A stretch of DNA of 47,977 nt. It comes from a virus. Numbering within the stretch: position 1 is the stretch's first letter; every line of letters starts with the position of its first letter. A program made the translations under genes and the position numbers. Positions 7,537 through 17,100 of this stretch are shown in pieces. The stretch is from the IMG/VR virus record IMGVR_UViG_3300032242_001291, positions 1-47,977 of that record, one strand, 5' to 3'. The notes under the pieces were generated by a model. It ran no database searches. It was not told the DNA's origin and worked only from the letters and a program-made list of their open reading frames with translations.

Positions 7537-10136
7537 TGTCAGAAAGCGTTCGAATTAGAAATGACAGTCCACTTATAAATCTAGATAATCCAGGTCCATA
7601 TCTAGCAAGGGTTATTAATAATATTGATCCTATGAGACAGGGAGGACTTGAAGTTGAATTACTACAACCTCAAGGTAACCAAGATTCTGCAAACAGACAA
7701 TTGTTTGTAGTAAAATATCTAAGCCCGTTTTATGGAGTTACTGATGTTAATGTAAATGGATCAGATCCTGCAGATTTTAATCAGACACAAAAAAGTTATG
7801 GATTTTGGTTTGTACCACCTGATACTGGCTCACTTGTTATGGTTATCTTTGTTAATGGTAGTCCAAGCCAAGGCTATTGGATGGGATGTGTACAAGACGT
7901 TTATATGAATTATATGATTCCGGGAAATGCTGCTAGTAAGTCGGCTGCTGATCAAACCAGAGAAAATAATGATGCTGAATGGAAAGAATCAACTAAATCC
8001 ACTAAAGAATTATATGGCACTGATTTTGTTCCAACGGGCGAATTTAATAGAAGATCATTAAGTGATGGTACTACTACACTTAATCCGGAAATTGACGCGA
8101 TGAAAAAACCAGTACATCCGTTTGCACAAGTTTTAGCCGATCAAGGAACAATAACCGATACTGTTAGAGGAACTCATACTAGTAGTGCTAGGAGAGAAAC
8201 TCCTAGTAATGTTTTTGGTATCAGCACTCCAGGTCCTGTTGATAAACGAACAAATGCACAAAAAGGTCGAATTGGTAGGATAGATAATCAAGTTAACAAG
8301 TTCGTTAGTCGATTAGGTGGTCATTCGATTATTATGGATGATGGTAACGATCGTAAATTAAGAAAATATAAACCAAGTGAAGGACCGCCTGAATATGCAG
8401 ATGTTGAAGCAGGAGATACTGGAGGATTAGTTGAATATCCGCACGATGAAAGTTTCCGCATAAGGACTAGGACTGGACATCAGATATTATTACATAATAC
8501 TGAAGATTTAATCTATATCACTAATGCTAGTGGATCTGCTTGGATTGAATTAACTAGCCAAGGTAAGATTGATATCTATGCTTCTGATAGTATTAGTATA
8601 AGGACCGAAACTGATTTTAACTTTGTTGCTGATAGAGATATTAACTTGTCAGCAGGCCGTAGTATTAATCTACATTCGTCTTCTAGGACAAATATCAATG
8701 CTAATGATACTGTGAATATACGCTCAGATTCTACAGTTTATCTCAACGCTGATAGTAATTTGCATTTAAAAGCAACTGGTAAATTAATGCTTAGTGGTGA
8801 TACCAATATAGAGATAAAGACACAGACATTTAAATTAGGTAGTACCACTACTGATATTCTAACTTCAGGAGCCATACATATCACCGCAAACGGAAATTTA
8901 GAATTTAAAGGTGCAAATACATTAATAAGTTCAAATAGCACTTTGGATATATTAAGCGGAGTTGCTACAAATATAACTTCGAGTGATTTAAATGTTAATT
9001 CTGCAGGAAATATTTTACTTACTAGCAATAGTACACAAATGAATAGTTCCGGCGGAATAGTAGCACAAGGTGCTAAGATCGATTTAAATGCAAGCGGAAA
9101 TATCACGGCAAAAGGTAGTCAGATACATTTAAATGGTCCTAGTCCTGCTACTGCTGCTGTTGCTGGGTTTGCTAACCAAGCAAGTGAAGCTACAGCAGCA
9201 GCCGGTGCTGAGTCTGCACCTAAATTGGTATTGTTTCCATTACCAGGATTAGGTCAATTGATTGTTAAGAGAGCACCTACACAGGAACCATGGGATCATC
9301 ATGAGAATACTAATCCAGCAGGATTTACTTATGATCTAACCGATAGAGAATCGTCTCAGATGCCCTATACTAAAGATGGTCCAAGAATTGAAATACGTAG
9401 TACTGAAGACAATGAGAAAGTTCCTTCAGAGCAGGGCGGAAATGCCGGGTATAATGGACAGTCAAATGAAGGTGTTGCAGGCGGCGGTGTTGGAAATAGT
9501 CGTAGACAGACTAAACTTCCACCAGACTCTTCTAATTCAACTACTGAAACTATTAATGAAGCACAACTTGCTAAAATGCCTAGTGAATGGACTAAAGATC
9601 AAGATTTCCTTAGTGCGGTCCAAGCCCTTGCTAAAAAGATGGGCAGTAAACCTATTGAATTATTGGCGCTTATGATGTTTGAATCTGCTAGTTCTATGAG
9701 TCCATCTATAACAAATAGTTTGGGATATACAGGTTTAATACAGTTTGGTAATTCAGCCTGTACAACATTATCTAAGTATTATAAAACAACTATCACCACG
9801 TCTATGTTAAGACAGATGAGTCGTGCTCAACAGATGGAATGGGTTGATAAGTATTTTAGTTATTGGATGAAAATTAAAAATGTAAAACCACCTATGACAT
9901 TAGCACAGATGTACATCTTAGTAGCACTACCTGGATATGTTAACAGTCCACCTGATGCTACACTTGCTGCACCTGATGGACCAAATGCTAATATATGGAG
10001 AGCCAATCCTGGTTGGAGGATAGGAGGTGGTAGATCTAATGGTGTTATTACAAGAGAATCGATTGGTAATGCTCCTAGGGCTATGATACCTCGTGTACAA
10101 GCACTATTAGATAGAAATGGTGTAAAGTTTGAATAG
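7536..10136 (+). CDS. 5: Baseplate hub spike gp5-like with C-terminal lytic transglycosylase-like domain
   Basis: An 866-aa cell-puncturing protein. Residues about 15-130 form the gp5/VgrG OB-fold region (LARVINNIDPMRQGGLEVEL, YGFWFVPPDTGSLVMVIF, GYWMGCVQD). Residues about 260-330 read IIMDDGND and GHQILLHNTED, as in VgrG/gp5. Residues about 335-532 are a beta-helix of short repeats (KIDIYASDSISI, DINLSAGRSINLHS, and so on). The C-terminus (about 685-860) looks like a soluble lytic transglycosylase or phage tail lysozyme: LLALMMFES with candidate catalytic Glu716, then GYTGLIQFGNSA. In T4 gp5 the lysozyme lies between the OB-fold and the beta-helix. Here nothing lysozyme-like is seen there, and the enzyme is at the tip end. 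The linker at 540-680 is Ala/Gly/Ser/Asn-rich. Confidence 0.85.
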   Translation: MSESVRIRNDSPLINLDNPGPYLARVINNIDPMRQGGLEVELLQPQGNQDSANRQLFVVKYLSPFYGVTDVNVNGSDPADFNQTQKSYGFWFVPPDTGSLVMVIFVNGSPSQGYWMGCVQDVYMNYMIPGNAASKSAADQTRENNDAEWKESTKSTKELYGTDFVPTGEFNRRSLSDGTTTLNPEIDAMKKPVHPFAQVLADQGTITDTVRGTHTSSARRETPSNVFGISTPGPVDKRTNAQKGRIGRIDNQVNKFVSRLGGHSIIMDDGNDRKLRKYKPSEGPPEYADVEAGDTGGLVEYPHDESFRIRTRTGHQILLHNTEDLIYITNASGSAWIELTSQGKIDIYASDSISIRTETDFNFVADRDINLSAGRSINLHSSSRTNINANDTVNIRSDSTVYLNADSNLHLKATGKLMLSGDTNIEIKTQTFKLGSTTTDILTSGAIHITANGNLEFKGANTLISSNSTLDILSGVATNITSSDLNVNSAGNILLTSNSTQMNSSGGIVAQGAKIDLNASGNITAKGSQIHLNGPSPATAAVAGFANQASEATAAAGAESAPKLVLFPLPGLGQLIVKRAPTQEPWDHHENTNPAGFTYDLTDRESSQMPYTKDGPRIEIRSTEDNEKVPSEQGGNAGYNGQSNEGVAGGGVGNSRRQTKLPPDSSNSTTETINEAQLAKMPSEWTKDQDFLSAVQALAKKMGSKPIELLALMMFESASSMSPSITNSLGYTGLIQFGNSACTTLSKYYKTTITTSMLRQMSRAQQMEWVDKYFSYWMKIKNVKPPMTLAQMYILVALPGYVNSPPDATLAAPDGPNANIWRANPGWRIGGGRSNGVITRESIGNAPRAMIPRVQALLDRNGVKFE

Positions 10137-10146
10137 GAGCAGTTAA

Positions 10147-10578
10147 ATGTCAGTACAAGGATATAATAACCCACAGATAGGAACAGGTAATACATTAAAA
10201 CCTTTCCTTCCGAGATCATATAAAGGATTTAGCACGGTTAATACTAATTCTGTCAATGGATCTCTTTATGATTTAGCCCTAATTAAACAAGATCTTATTA
10301 ATCAATTTTATATTAGGAAAGGTGAAAAATTAGAAAATCCAGAATTTGGTACTATCATATGGGATATGTTGTTTGAACCATTAACAGAACAGGTAAAATC
10401 TCTAATAGTTAATGATGTTACAGTGATAGTTAATAGCGATCCTCGTATAAAATCTATACAGACTATTGTTACACAATTAGAAATGGGTCTACAGATTGAA
10501 TTAACATTAATGTATCTTCCTTATAATATACAAGAAACTATGCAACTTAATTTTGATCAAGCAAACGGTATAGTCTAA
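10147..10578 (+). CDS. 25: Baseplate wedge protein gp25
   Basis: A 143-aa gp25/gpW-type wedge protein (T4 gp25 is 132 aa). In the baseplate it binds gp6 and gp53 and starts sheath assembly. Recognisable elements are SLYDLALIKQDLINQFYIRKGE, NPEFGTIIWDMLFEPLTEQ and the NSDPRIKSI segment, the family's most conserved part. A GGAGC ribosome binding site precedes the ATG by about 7 bases, and the gap to gp5 is only 10 bases. Confidence 0.9.
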   Translation: MSVQGYNNPQIGTGNTLKPFLPRSYKGFSTVNTNSVNGSLYDLALIKQDLINQFYIRKGEKLENPEFGTIIWDMLFEPLTEQVKSLIVNDVTVIVNSDPRIKSIQTIVTQLEMGLQIELTLMYLPYNIQETMQLNFDQANGIV

Positions 10579-10591
10579 TAAAATACCATAT

Positions 10592-10608
10592 TTTATTTAA
10601 AATAAATA
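10592..10608 (+). promoter_or_regulatory. Late promoter octamer within an AT palindrome before gp6
   Basis: AATAAATA (10601-10608) lies 22 bases before the gp6 ATG in the 52-base gap after gp25. It overlaps a perfect 7-bp inverted repeat, TTTATTT-A-AAATAAA (10592-10606). The GAGG ribosome binding site is at 10617-10620. The octamer matches the T4 late consensus at 7 of 8 positions. Confidence 0.5.
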
Positions 10609-10630
10609 AACTAAACGAGGTATTTGATAA

Positions 10631-13600
10631 ATGTCAGTTACAAGCCGCCAAAATAATATATTTCTAGCTGAAGATTGGAAGAAAATTTACCAATCTTTTA
10701 AGAATGCTGATTTCACTAGTTATGATTTTGAAAATCTACGCCGTGTGATGATTGCTTATCTTAGAGAAAATTATCCAGAAGATTTCAATGATTATATTGA
10801 ATCTAGCGAATATCTTGCTTTGATTGACCTTATCGCATTTCTCGGACAAAGCCTTGCCTTCCGTATTGACATGAATGCTAGGGAAAATTTCCTAGAACTA
10901 GCAGAACGCAGGGAAAGTATATTAAGACTTGCACAATTAATAAGTTATAATCCTAAGCGTAATATCTGTGCCAATGGTTTACTTAAAGTTGAATCTGTAT
11001 CTACGACAGAATCGATTATTGACTCTACTGGCAGGAATTTACAAAATATTGAAGTATTATGGAATGATATTACTAATAGTAATTGGTTTGATCAATTTGT
11101 TAAAATACTTAATGCTTCTATGATAACTGGAAATGAATTTGGATTACCAAGAGCAAGTGCATATGTAAACAATATATGGACTGAACAGTATCAGATTAAT
11201 AGTAGTATAACTAATTTACCTATCTTTCCTTTCAGTAAAACTATAGATGGAAAAACATATTCTTTTGAAGCTACTAGTACTGTAATAGATATAGATCCTA
11301 TTACAAAAGATAGTATAATACGTGAAGATATTCCATATCTTTACAATCAAGTTTCAGTTATTTACAGAGATGATGCTACAGGATATGGTAGTAACAATAC
11401 TGGATTTTTCTTCCATTTTCGACAGGGAAGTTTAAATCAACAAGATTTTACATTAACTAATCCTACCACTAATCAAATAGTCAATATAACTGATACAAAT
11501 ATTAACAATGATGATGTTTGGTTATACTTGTTAGATAATAATAACAATGAATCGGTATTATGGACTAAAGTTCCTGCTATTACAGGAAATAATATAATTT
11601 ATAATAGTATTGATAAAACTATTAAAAATATATATAGTGTCCAAACAGCAACAAATGATTCAGTAAATCTAATATTTGCCGACGGAGTTTTTGGTAATTT
11701 ACCCAAAGGATCTTTTCGCTGCTATTACAGAACATCAAATGGACTTTCATATATTATCAATCCAAGAGATATGAGAAGTATTGTTATTAGTATTCCTTAT
11801 ATTTCTGCTGCTGGATCTAGTGAATCTATTAGATTTGTTATATCATTAAAAGCATCAGTAACAACAGCAACGGCTAGTGAATCTAATGATGAAATTAGAT
11901 TAAATGCTCCATCAACATATTACACACAGAATAGAATGATTACTGGTGAAGATTATAATCTAGCACCTCTATCTGTTAGTCAAAGTATAGCTAAAATTAA
12001 ATCAATTAATCGCACTTCTAGCGGAATTAGTAGAAATTTTGACATTATTGATGCTACTGGAAATTATAGTACTACTTCATCTTTTTGTACTGACGGTATC
12101 ATTTATAGAGAAAATATAGAACAAAAATTTATTTTTAAATTTAATTCTAGGACTGATATTGATAATGTTATAGTGAATCAGATTCAGCCTATAACTAAAC
12201 TCCACTCTTTAAGAGATTTTTATTATGAATATTTTGATCCTATTAATTTAGCAGATCCTCGTCCAATTTTTAATCAAGTAACATCTTCCTACAATGAAGT
12301 TACTGGATATCTAACAAATAATACAGGAAATGTATTAAAATTAGGATCCTTCACTGGTGATACTACAAAATACATTGAACCCGGAGCCCTAATAAAATTT
12401 ATTCCTCCAAACACTCAATCTGGAAATCCTCAATATTTTACAACTAGTGGTAAGATAACATCGACTTCTTCTGCAACCACTACTGACATTATATGGGCTA
12501 AAGTTATTTCTGTAGTAGGCGATGGAACTGCAAATAATTTAGGAAAATTAACTACCGGAATTGGACCTCTAACACTCAATGTTAAGATTCCAACAGGTGC
12601 TCAGATATCACGAATCATTCCTAAGTTTCTAGGATATATTCCTACTGATATACAGTCATTGATGATGGATTTAATATTTAATTATAAAAATTTCGGATTA
12701 CGTTATGACATCATAACTAGAAACTGGAATATTATACAAGAAAAAGATTTAAATTTATATAATAATTGGAAATCTGTAAATGATACTTCTGGTAGTAAGT
12801 TAGATAGTAGTTGGTTAATTTCATTAGAAACCAATGGTGAAAAATATACAGTAACATATAGAGGATTGGAATATTATTTTGAATCAATAAAGGAAAATCG
12901 TTTCTTCTTTGACGGAACAAGGAAAATATATGATAGTACTACTGGTAAAATACAGAAAGATAAAGTTTCTGTATTGAAAATTAATAAATCCTTAACTAGT
13001 GCAACAGGATCAAGTTTAGGTATAGATTATCCATGGCAGATAATTGGAAATACTATTGATAATAATGGATATATTAGTAGTAAGTCTGTAAAAATTACTT
13101 TCTGGGATGAAAACGATGACGGTGTTGTTGATAATCCTGATGCATTTAATCTAATTGTTGATCCTAGGTCTACTAATATAGATACTGGTTATTATAATAA
13201 TTTTATCTTTTTTGAAAAATATATTACTGACAATTATATAGAAGATTATCGATATGTTTCAAACGATACAAATATGTTTGAAATATTTCCTCTAGAAAGT
13301 TTTATATCTAATATCATGTCATATCCTGATGGACAATTATTTTATTTTTATCAAAGTGATATGATAAAACAATTTAATAAATCAACAGGATTGTTAACAG
13401 TTACTTTAGATTATTATGCAGTATTAGGACGTTCAGACATATATTTCCATTACTTACATAATGCTGATTCTACTACTAGGATTGATCCAAGTTCAACTAA
13501 TATTATGGATTTATATATTTTAACTAAAGATTATGATACTGCTTATCGACTATATCTTAATGGTATAACATCAGTTATACCATTACCGCCTAGCAGCACT

Positions 13601-14116
13601 GCTTTAAGACTAACATTTGGTAAAAATCTTGATAATATAAAAAGTATTAGTGATGATCTAATTTATCATCCAGTAACTTATAAAGTATTATTTGGAAGTA
13701 CAGCAGATCCTTATCTACAAGCATCTTTTAAAGTAATAAAAAATAATGAACAAGTTATTACTGATAACGATGTAAAGGCACGTATCATTACAGCAATTAA
13801 TGAATTTTTTAGATTAGATAATTGGGATTTTGGAGATACATTTTATTTTACCGAACTTTCAACTTATGTAATGAATAAAGTTTCACCTTATATAACATCA
13901 TTTGTTATTGTTCCTACAAATAGTAATCAAGTTTATGGTAGTTTACAACAGATTATTTCAGCACCAGATCAGATATTCATCAGCGGCGCAACTGTTAATG
14001 ACATTGAAATAATCCCAGCAATAACTGCTACAAGATTAAACGCATCAGGTTACATAGTAACAACATCAGTTGTTGATATTAATAATACAAATATAAAGAG
14101 TTCTACAAGTTACTAA
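10631..14116 (+). CDS. 6: Baseplate wedge protein gp6 (extended)
   Basis: The N-terminal 160 residues match gp6/gpJ-like wedge proteins: FENLRRVMIAYLRENYPEDF, EYLALIDLIAFLGQSLAFRI, DMNARENFLELAERRESILR and LAQLISYNPKR. In T4, gp6 dimers tie the wedges into the baseplate ring. The middle part contains FADGVFGNLPKGSFRCYYR and the C-terminal part LYILTKDYDTAYR and VKARIITAINEFF, which is typical of gp6. At 1161 aa it is nearly twice T4 gp6 (660 aa). The extra length appears to be between about residues 540 and 960 and resembles the Asn/Ser/Thr-rich beta material of the gp7-like neighbour. GAGG at 10617-10620 serves as ribosome binding site. Confidence 0.85.
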   Translation: MSVTSRQNNIFLAEDWKKIYQSFKNADFTSYDFENLRRVMIAYLRENYPEDFNDYIESSEYLALIDLIAFLGQSLAFRIDMNARENFLELAERRESILRLAQLISYNPKRNICANGLLKVESVSTTESIIDSTGRNLQNIEVLWNDITNSNWFDQFVKILNASMITGNEFGLPRASAYVNNIWTEQYQINSSITNLPIFPFSKTIDGKTYSFEATSTVIDIDPITKDSIIREDIPYLYNQVSVIYRDDATGYGSNNTGFFFHFRQGSLNQQDFTLTNPTTNQIVNITDTNINNDDVWLYLLDNNNNESVLWTKVPAITGNNIIYNSIDKTIKNIYSVQTATNDSVNLIFADGVFGNLPKGSFRCYYRTSNGLSYIINPRDMRSIVISIPYISAAGSSESIRFVISLKASVTTATASESNDEIRLNAPSTYYTQNRMITGEDYNLAPLSVSQSIAKIKSINRTSSGISRNFDIIDATGNYSTTSSFCTDGIIYRENIEQKFIFKFNSRTDIDNVIVNQIQPITKLHSLRDFYYEYFDPINLADPRPIFNQVTSSYNEVTGYLTNNTGNVLKLGSFTGDTTKYIEPGALIKFIPPNTQSGNPQYFTTSGKITSTSSATTTDIIWAKVISVVGDGTANNLGKLTTGIGPLTLNVKIPTGAQISRIIPKFLGYIPTDIQSLMMDLIFNYKNFGLRYDIITRNWNIIQEKDLNLYNNWKSVNDTSGSKLDSSWLISLETNGEKYTVTYRGLEYYFESIKENRFFFDGTRKIYDSTTGKIQKDKVSVLKINKSLTSATGSSLGIDYPWQIIGNTIDNNGYISSKSVKITFWDENDDGVVDNPDAFNLIVDPRSTNIDTGYYNNFIFFEKYITDNYIEDYRYVSNDTNMFEIFPLESFISNIMSYPDGQLFYFYQSDMIKQFNKSTGLLTVTLDYYAVLGRSDIYFHYLHNADSTTRIDPSSTNIMDLYILTKDYDTAYRLYLNGITSVIPLPPSSTALRLTFGKNLDNIKSISDDLIYHPVTYKVLFGSTADPYLQASFKVIKNNEQVITDNDVKARIITAINEFFRLDNWDFGDTFYFTELSTYVMNKVSPYITSFVIVPTNSNQVYGSLQQIISAPDQIFISGATVNDIEIIPAITATRLNASGYIVTTSVVDINNTNIKSSTSY

Positions 14117-14135
14117 ATGGAGTTTTTATAGATAA

Positions 14136-17100
14136 ATGGCTCAGAATAATCAAGACGAATTCCCAATTAATGTAGGTCTAGAAAGTCAGACAATCAGGGA
14201 GACTGCTAGACATCTTCCAAGTTTCTTTCGTACAGATTCAAACAAAAAATTCTTAGGAGGAACGTTAGATCCTTTAACACAACCTGGAAAACTAACTAGG
14301 ATTAATTCCTATGTTGGTCGTCGAGATATTCCTAATTATCTTTTTAGTGATAATTATGTTGTCGAAACTACAAACGCTAGACAGAATTATCAATTAGAAC
14401 CATCTTATGTTTATGAAGATGCTGTTACAGGTAAAGTTAATTGGTATGCTGACTATAATGATTATATGAATAGTTTGCGATATTTTGGTGCTTTTACCGG
14501 AAATCATAGTAATCTAAACAAGAGTGAAGCATATTCTTGGGATCCTAATATTGATTGGGATAAATTTGTTAATTATAGAGAATATTATTGGCTTCCAAAT
14601 GGTCCAGATACTATAACTATCTATGGTGAAAATGAGTCAATCGTTTCAACATATCTAGTCACAGGACGTCTAGATAATGATAATTCTGTTTATATATTTT
14701 CTCCTACGGTTAATAATATAACTTCAACTGGTCTAGTTGCAAATCCGCGACTTACTCTTTACAGAGGACAAACTTATACTTTTAATATCAGTGCTACTGG
14801 TTATCCATTCTGCATTAAAACTCGCCCTGAAACAGGTACAGGTTATTTTTATAACAATGGAGTTAGTGCTCAATCAGTACAAAATGGTACAGTAACATTT
14901 ACTGTACCATATGAGGCACCTAGTGTACTTTATTATCTAAACAATAATGATGTAAATTCTGTTGGTACAATAGAAATTGCTGATATTAAAGATGCAACAT
15001 TTTTAGATATTGATTTAACTATATCCGGAAAGAAAACTTTTACTAGTGCTAATGGTATTGAATTTATTAATGGTCTTAAGATTAAATTTGAAGGAAATAT
15101 AGTTCCTGCAAAATATGCAGTAGATACTTGGTATGTTGAAGGAGTTGGTGAACGTATTAAATTAATTAATTCTAAAGATTTAGATACTCCAGTAACATAT
15201 GGAGAAATATTAGATACGCCATTTGATAATCAACCATTTGATTCCTTACCTTGGGAAACTGCTGAAAATTATTCTTCTACTAAAGATTATATCTTAATGA
15301 ATAGAGCATCAAGAGATCAAAATACTTGGTCAAGGAATAATCGTTGGTTCCACATTAACGTAATAAATGCGACAGCAAAGGCAAATGATCAGATATCTTT
15401 ATTTGATCAAACACAGAGAGCCATACGTCCTATTATTGAGTTTAAACCCAATTTAAAATTATTTAAAAACGGATGGATTGCAAAACAAGATGTTGATTTA
15501 GTAGATACAAAAACTACTGATATTTTTTCTACCATAGAAGGAACTATCAGTTATGTTATTGATGAAGAACCTATATTACCGGGATATCGTATACTCTTTA
15601 CCGCAGATACTGATCCAACAGTTAATGGAAGGATATATGTAGTAACTAAAATATTTAATGCCAATAAAAATAGGACACAACTTTCTCTACAGAGTGTAGA
15701 CGATACTCAACCTCTTAATGGACAAGTTGTTTATGTTACAAAAGGTACAGTTAATAAAGGTTGTTCTTATTATTATCAGAACAATAGTTGGTTATTATCC
15801 CAGAAAAAAATAATGGTAAATCAATCACCTTTATTTGATTTATTTGATGAAGAATATAATAGTTTTTCAGATACTACTGTGTATCCTTATAATAATTTTA
15901 CTGGCAACAAATTTTTTAGTTATCTACAAGGTACTGGTAAAACTGATAATGAATTAGGATTTCCATTAAGTTATCATTCTATAGATAATATTGGAGATAT
16001 ACAGTTTTCTTTTGATTTACAAAAGCAATCATGGACATATCAAAATAATAATTTATTAAAAAAAATAAATTCTTATACAGGATTTATTAGAAAATTAAAT
16101 GATGATGATACATTTTCATATACAAATGGATGGGTCACAACATATAAAAGTCTAGAACAACCTGTAGTTAGAGTTTTAAAAGTTACTACCGCAACAGATT
16201 TGATCCCTATTGACGTATATGACAATAGTGCTAACATATCTGGATTATCTGTAAGAGTTTATGTTAATGATAAAAAAGTAGATCCATCTACTATATCTTT
16301 CCAAAATATACAAGGATATTATTATATAAAATTTTCTTCACAGTTAGCAGTAGATGATAAAGTTGTTTATAAAGTTAAATCAACTATTAATAAAAACGCT
16401 AAAGGATATTATGAGATTCCACATAGTTGGCAGAATAATCCTTTAAATGAAACTATAGATACATTTACTTTTGGTGAAGTAATTGATCATGTTGGTACTA
16501 TAATTGATAATATATTAACATTTAATGGAGATTTTCCAGGAATTAGCAATCTATCTAATCTCGGACCTATATCTCATTATGGACAGCGTTTCCTACAACA
16601 TGCCGGATCAATGCCATTATCTTCATTTGTGATGACTGATAAATTTGCCAATATAGTAAAAGCACTAAGATATACAGCCCAAAAATATACTGCATTTAAG
16701 AAAGAATTTATACGTTTAGCAGGAATAACATCAGCAGATGGTACAGTTGCTGAAATAGTTGATTTTATCCTAGCAGATTATTCAGCAGCAAAGTATCTAG
16801 ACATATCTGCATTTTATTATTCAGATATGGCACCAGCTGGTGGTGCTGCATCTATTAGAAATTATAAAGTAGTTGATCCACGTATTCCTTCATTTGTTAT
16901 TGATAGTATCTTTACACCTATGACTAGTAGTAAAAGAGTGATATTAGTTTATGTAAATGACATACAATTAATTTACGGAATTGATTATGTATTTGAAACT
17001 ACAGATGCATTTCTTAAGATAATATCACCATTGAATGTTGGTGATAGAATTACGATCAAAGATTATTCTAACACAGATGGAAGATCATATATCCCATATA

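Noticed and set aside
8738-10219. Minus-strand frames of 122 and 119 codons opposite gp5
   Set aside because: They are shadows of the strongly supported gp5-like gene, with no ribosome binding site and hydrophobic artefact translations.
10626-14138. GATAAATG at the starts of gp6 (10626) and the gp7-like gene (14131) as late promoters
   Set aside because: The octamer would include the start codon, so transcripts would begin inside the gene. Likely a shared start context only.
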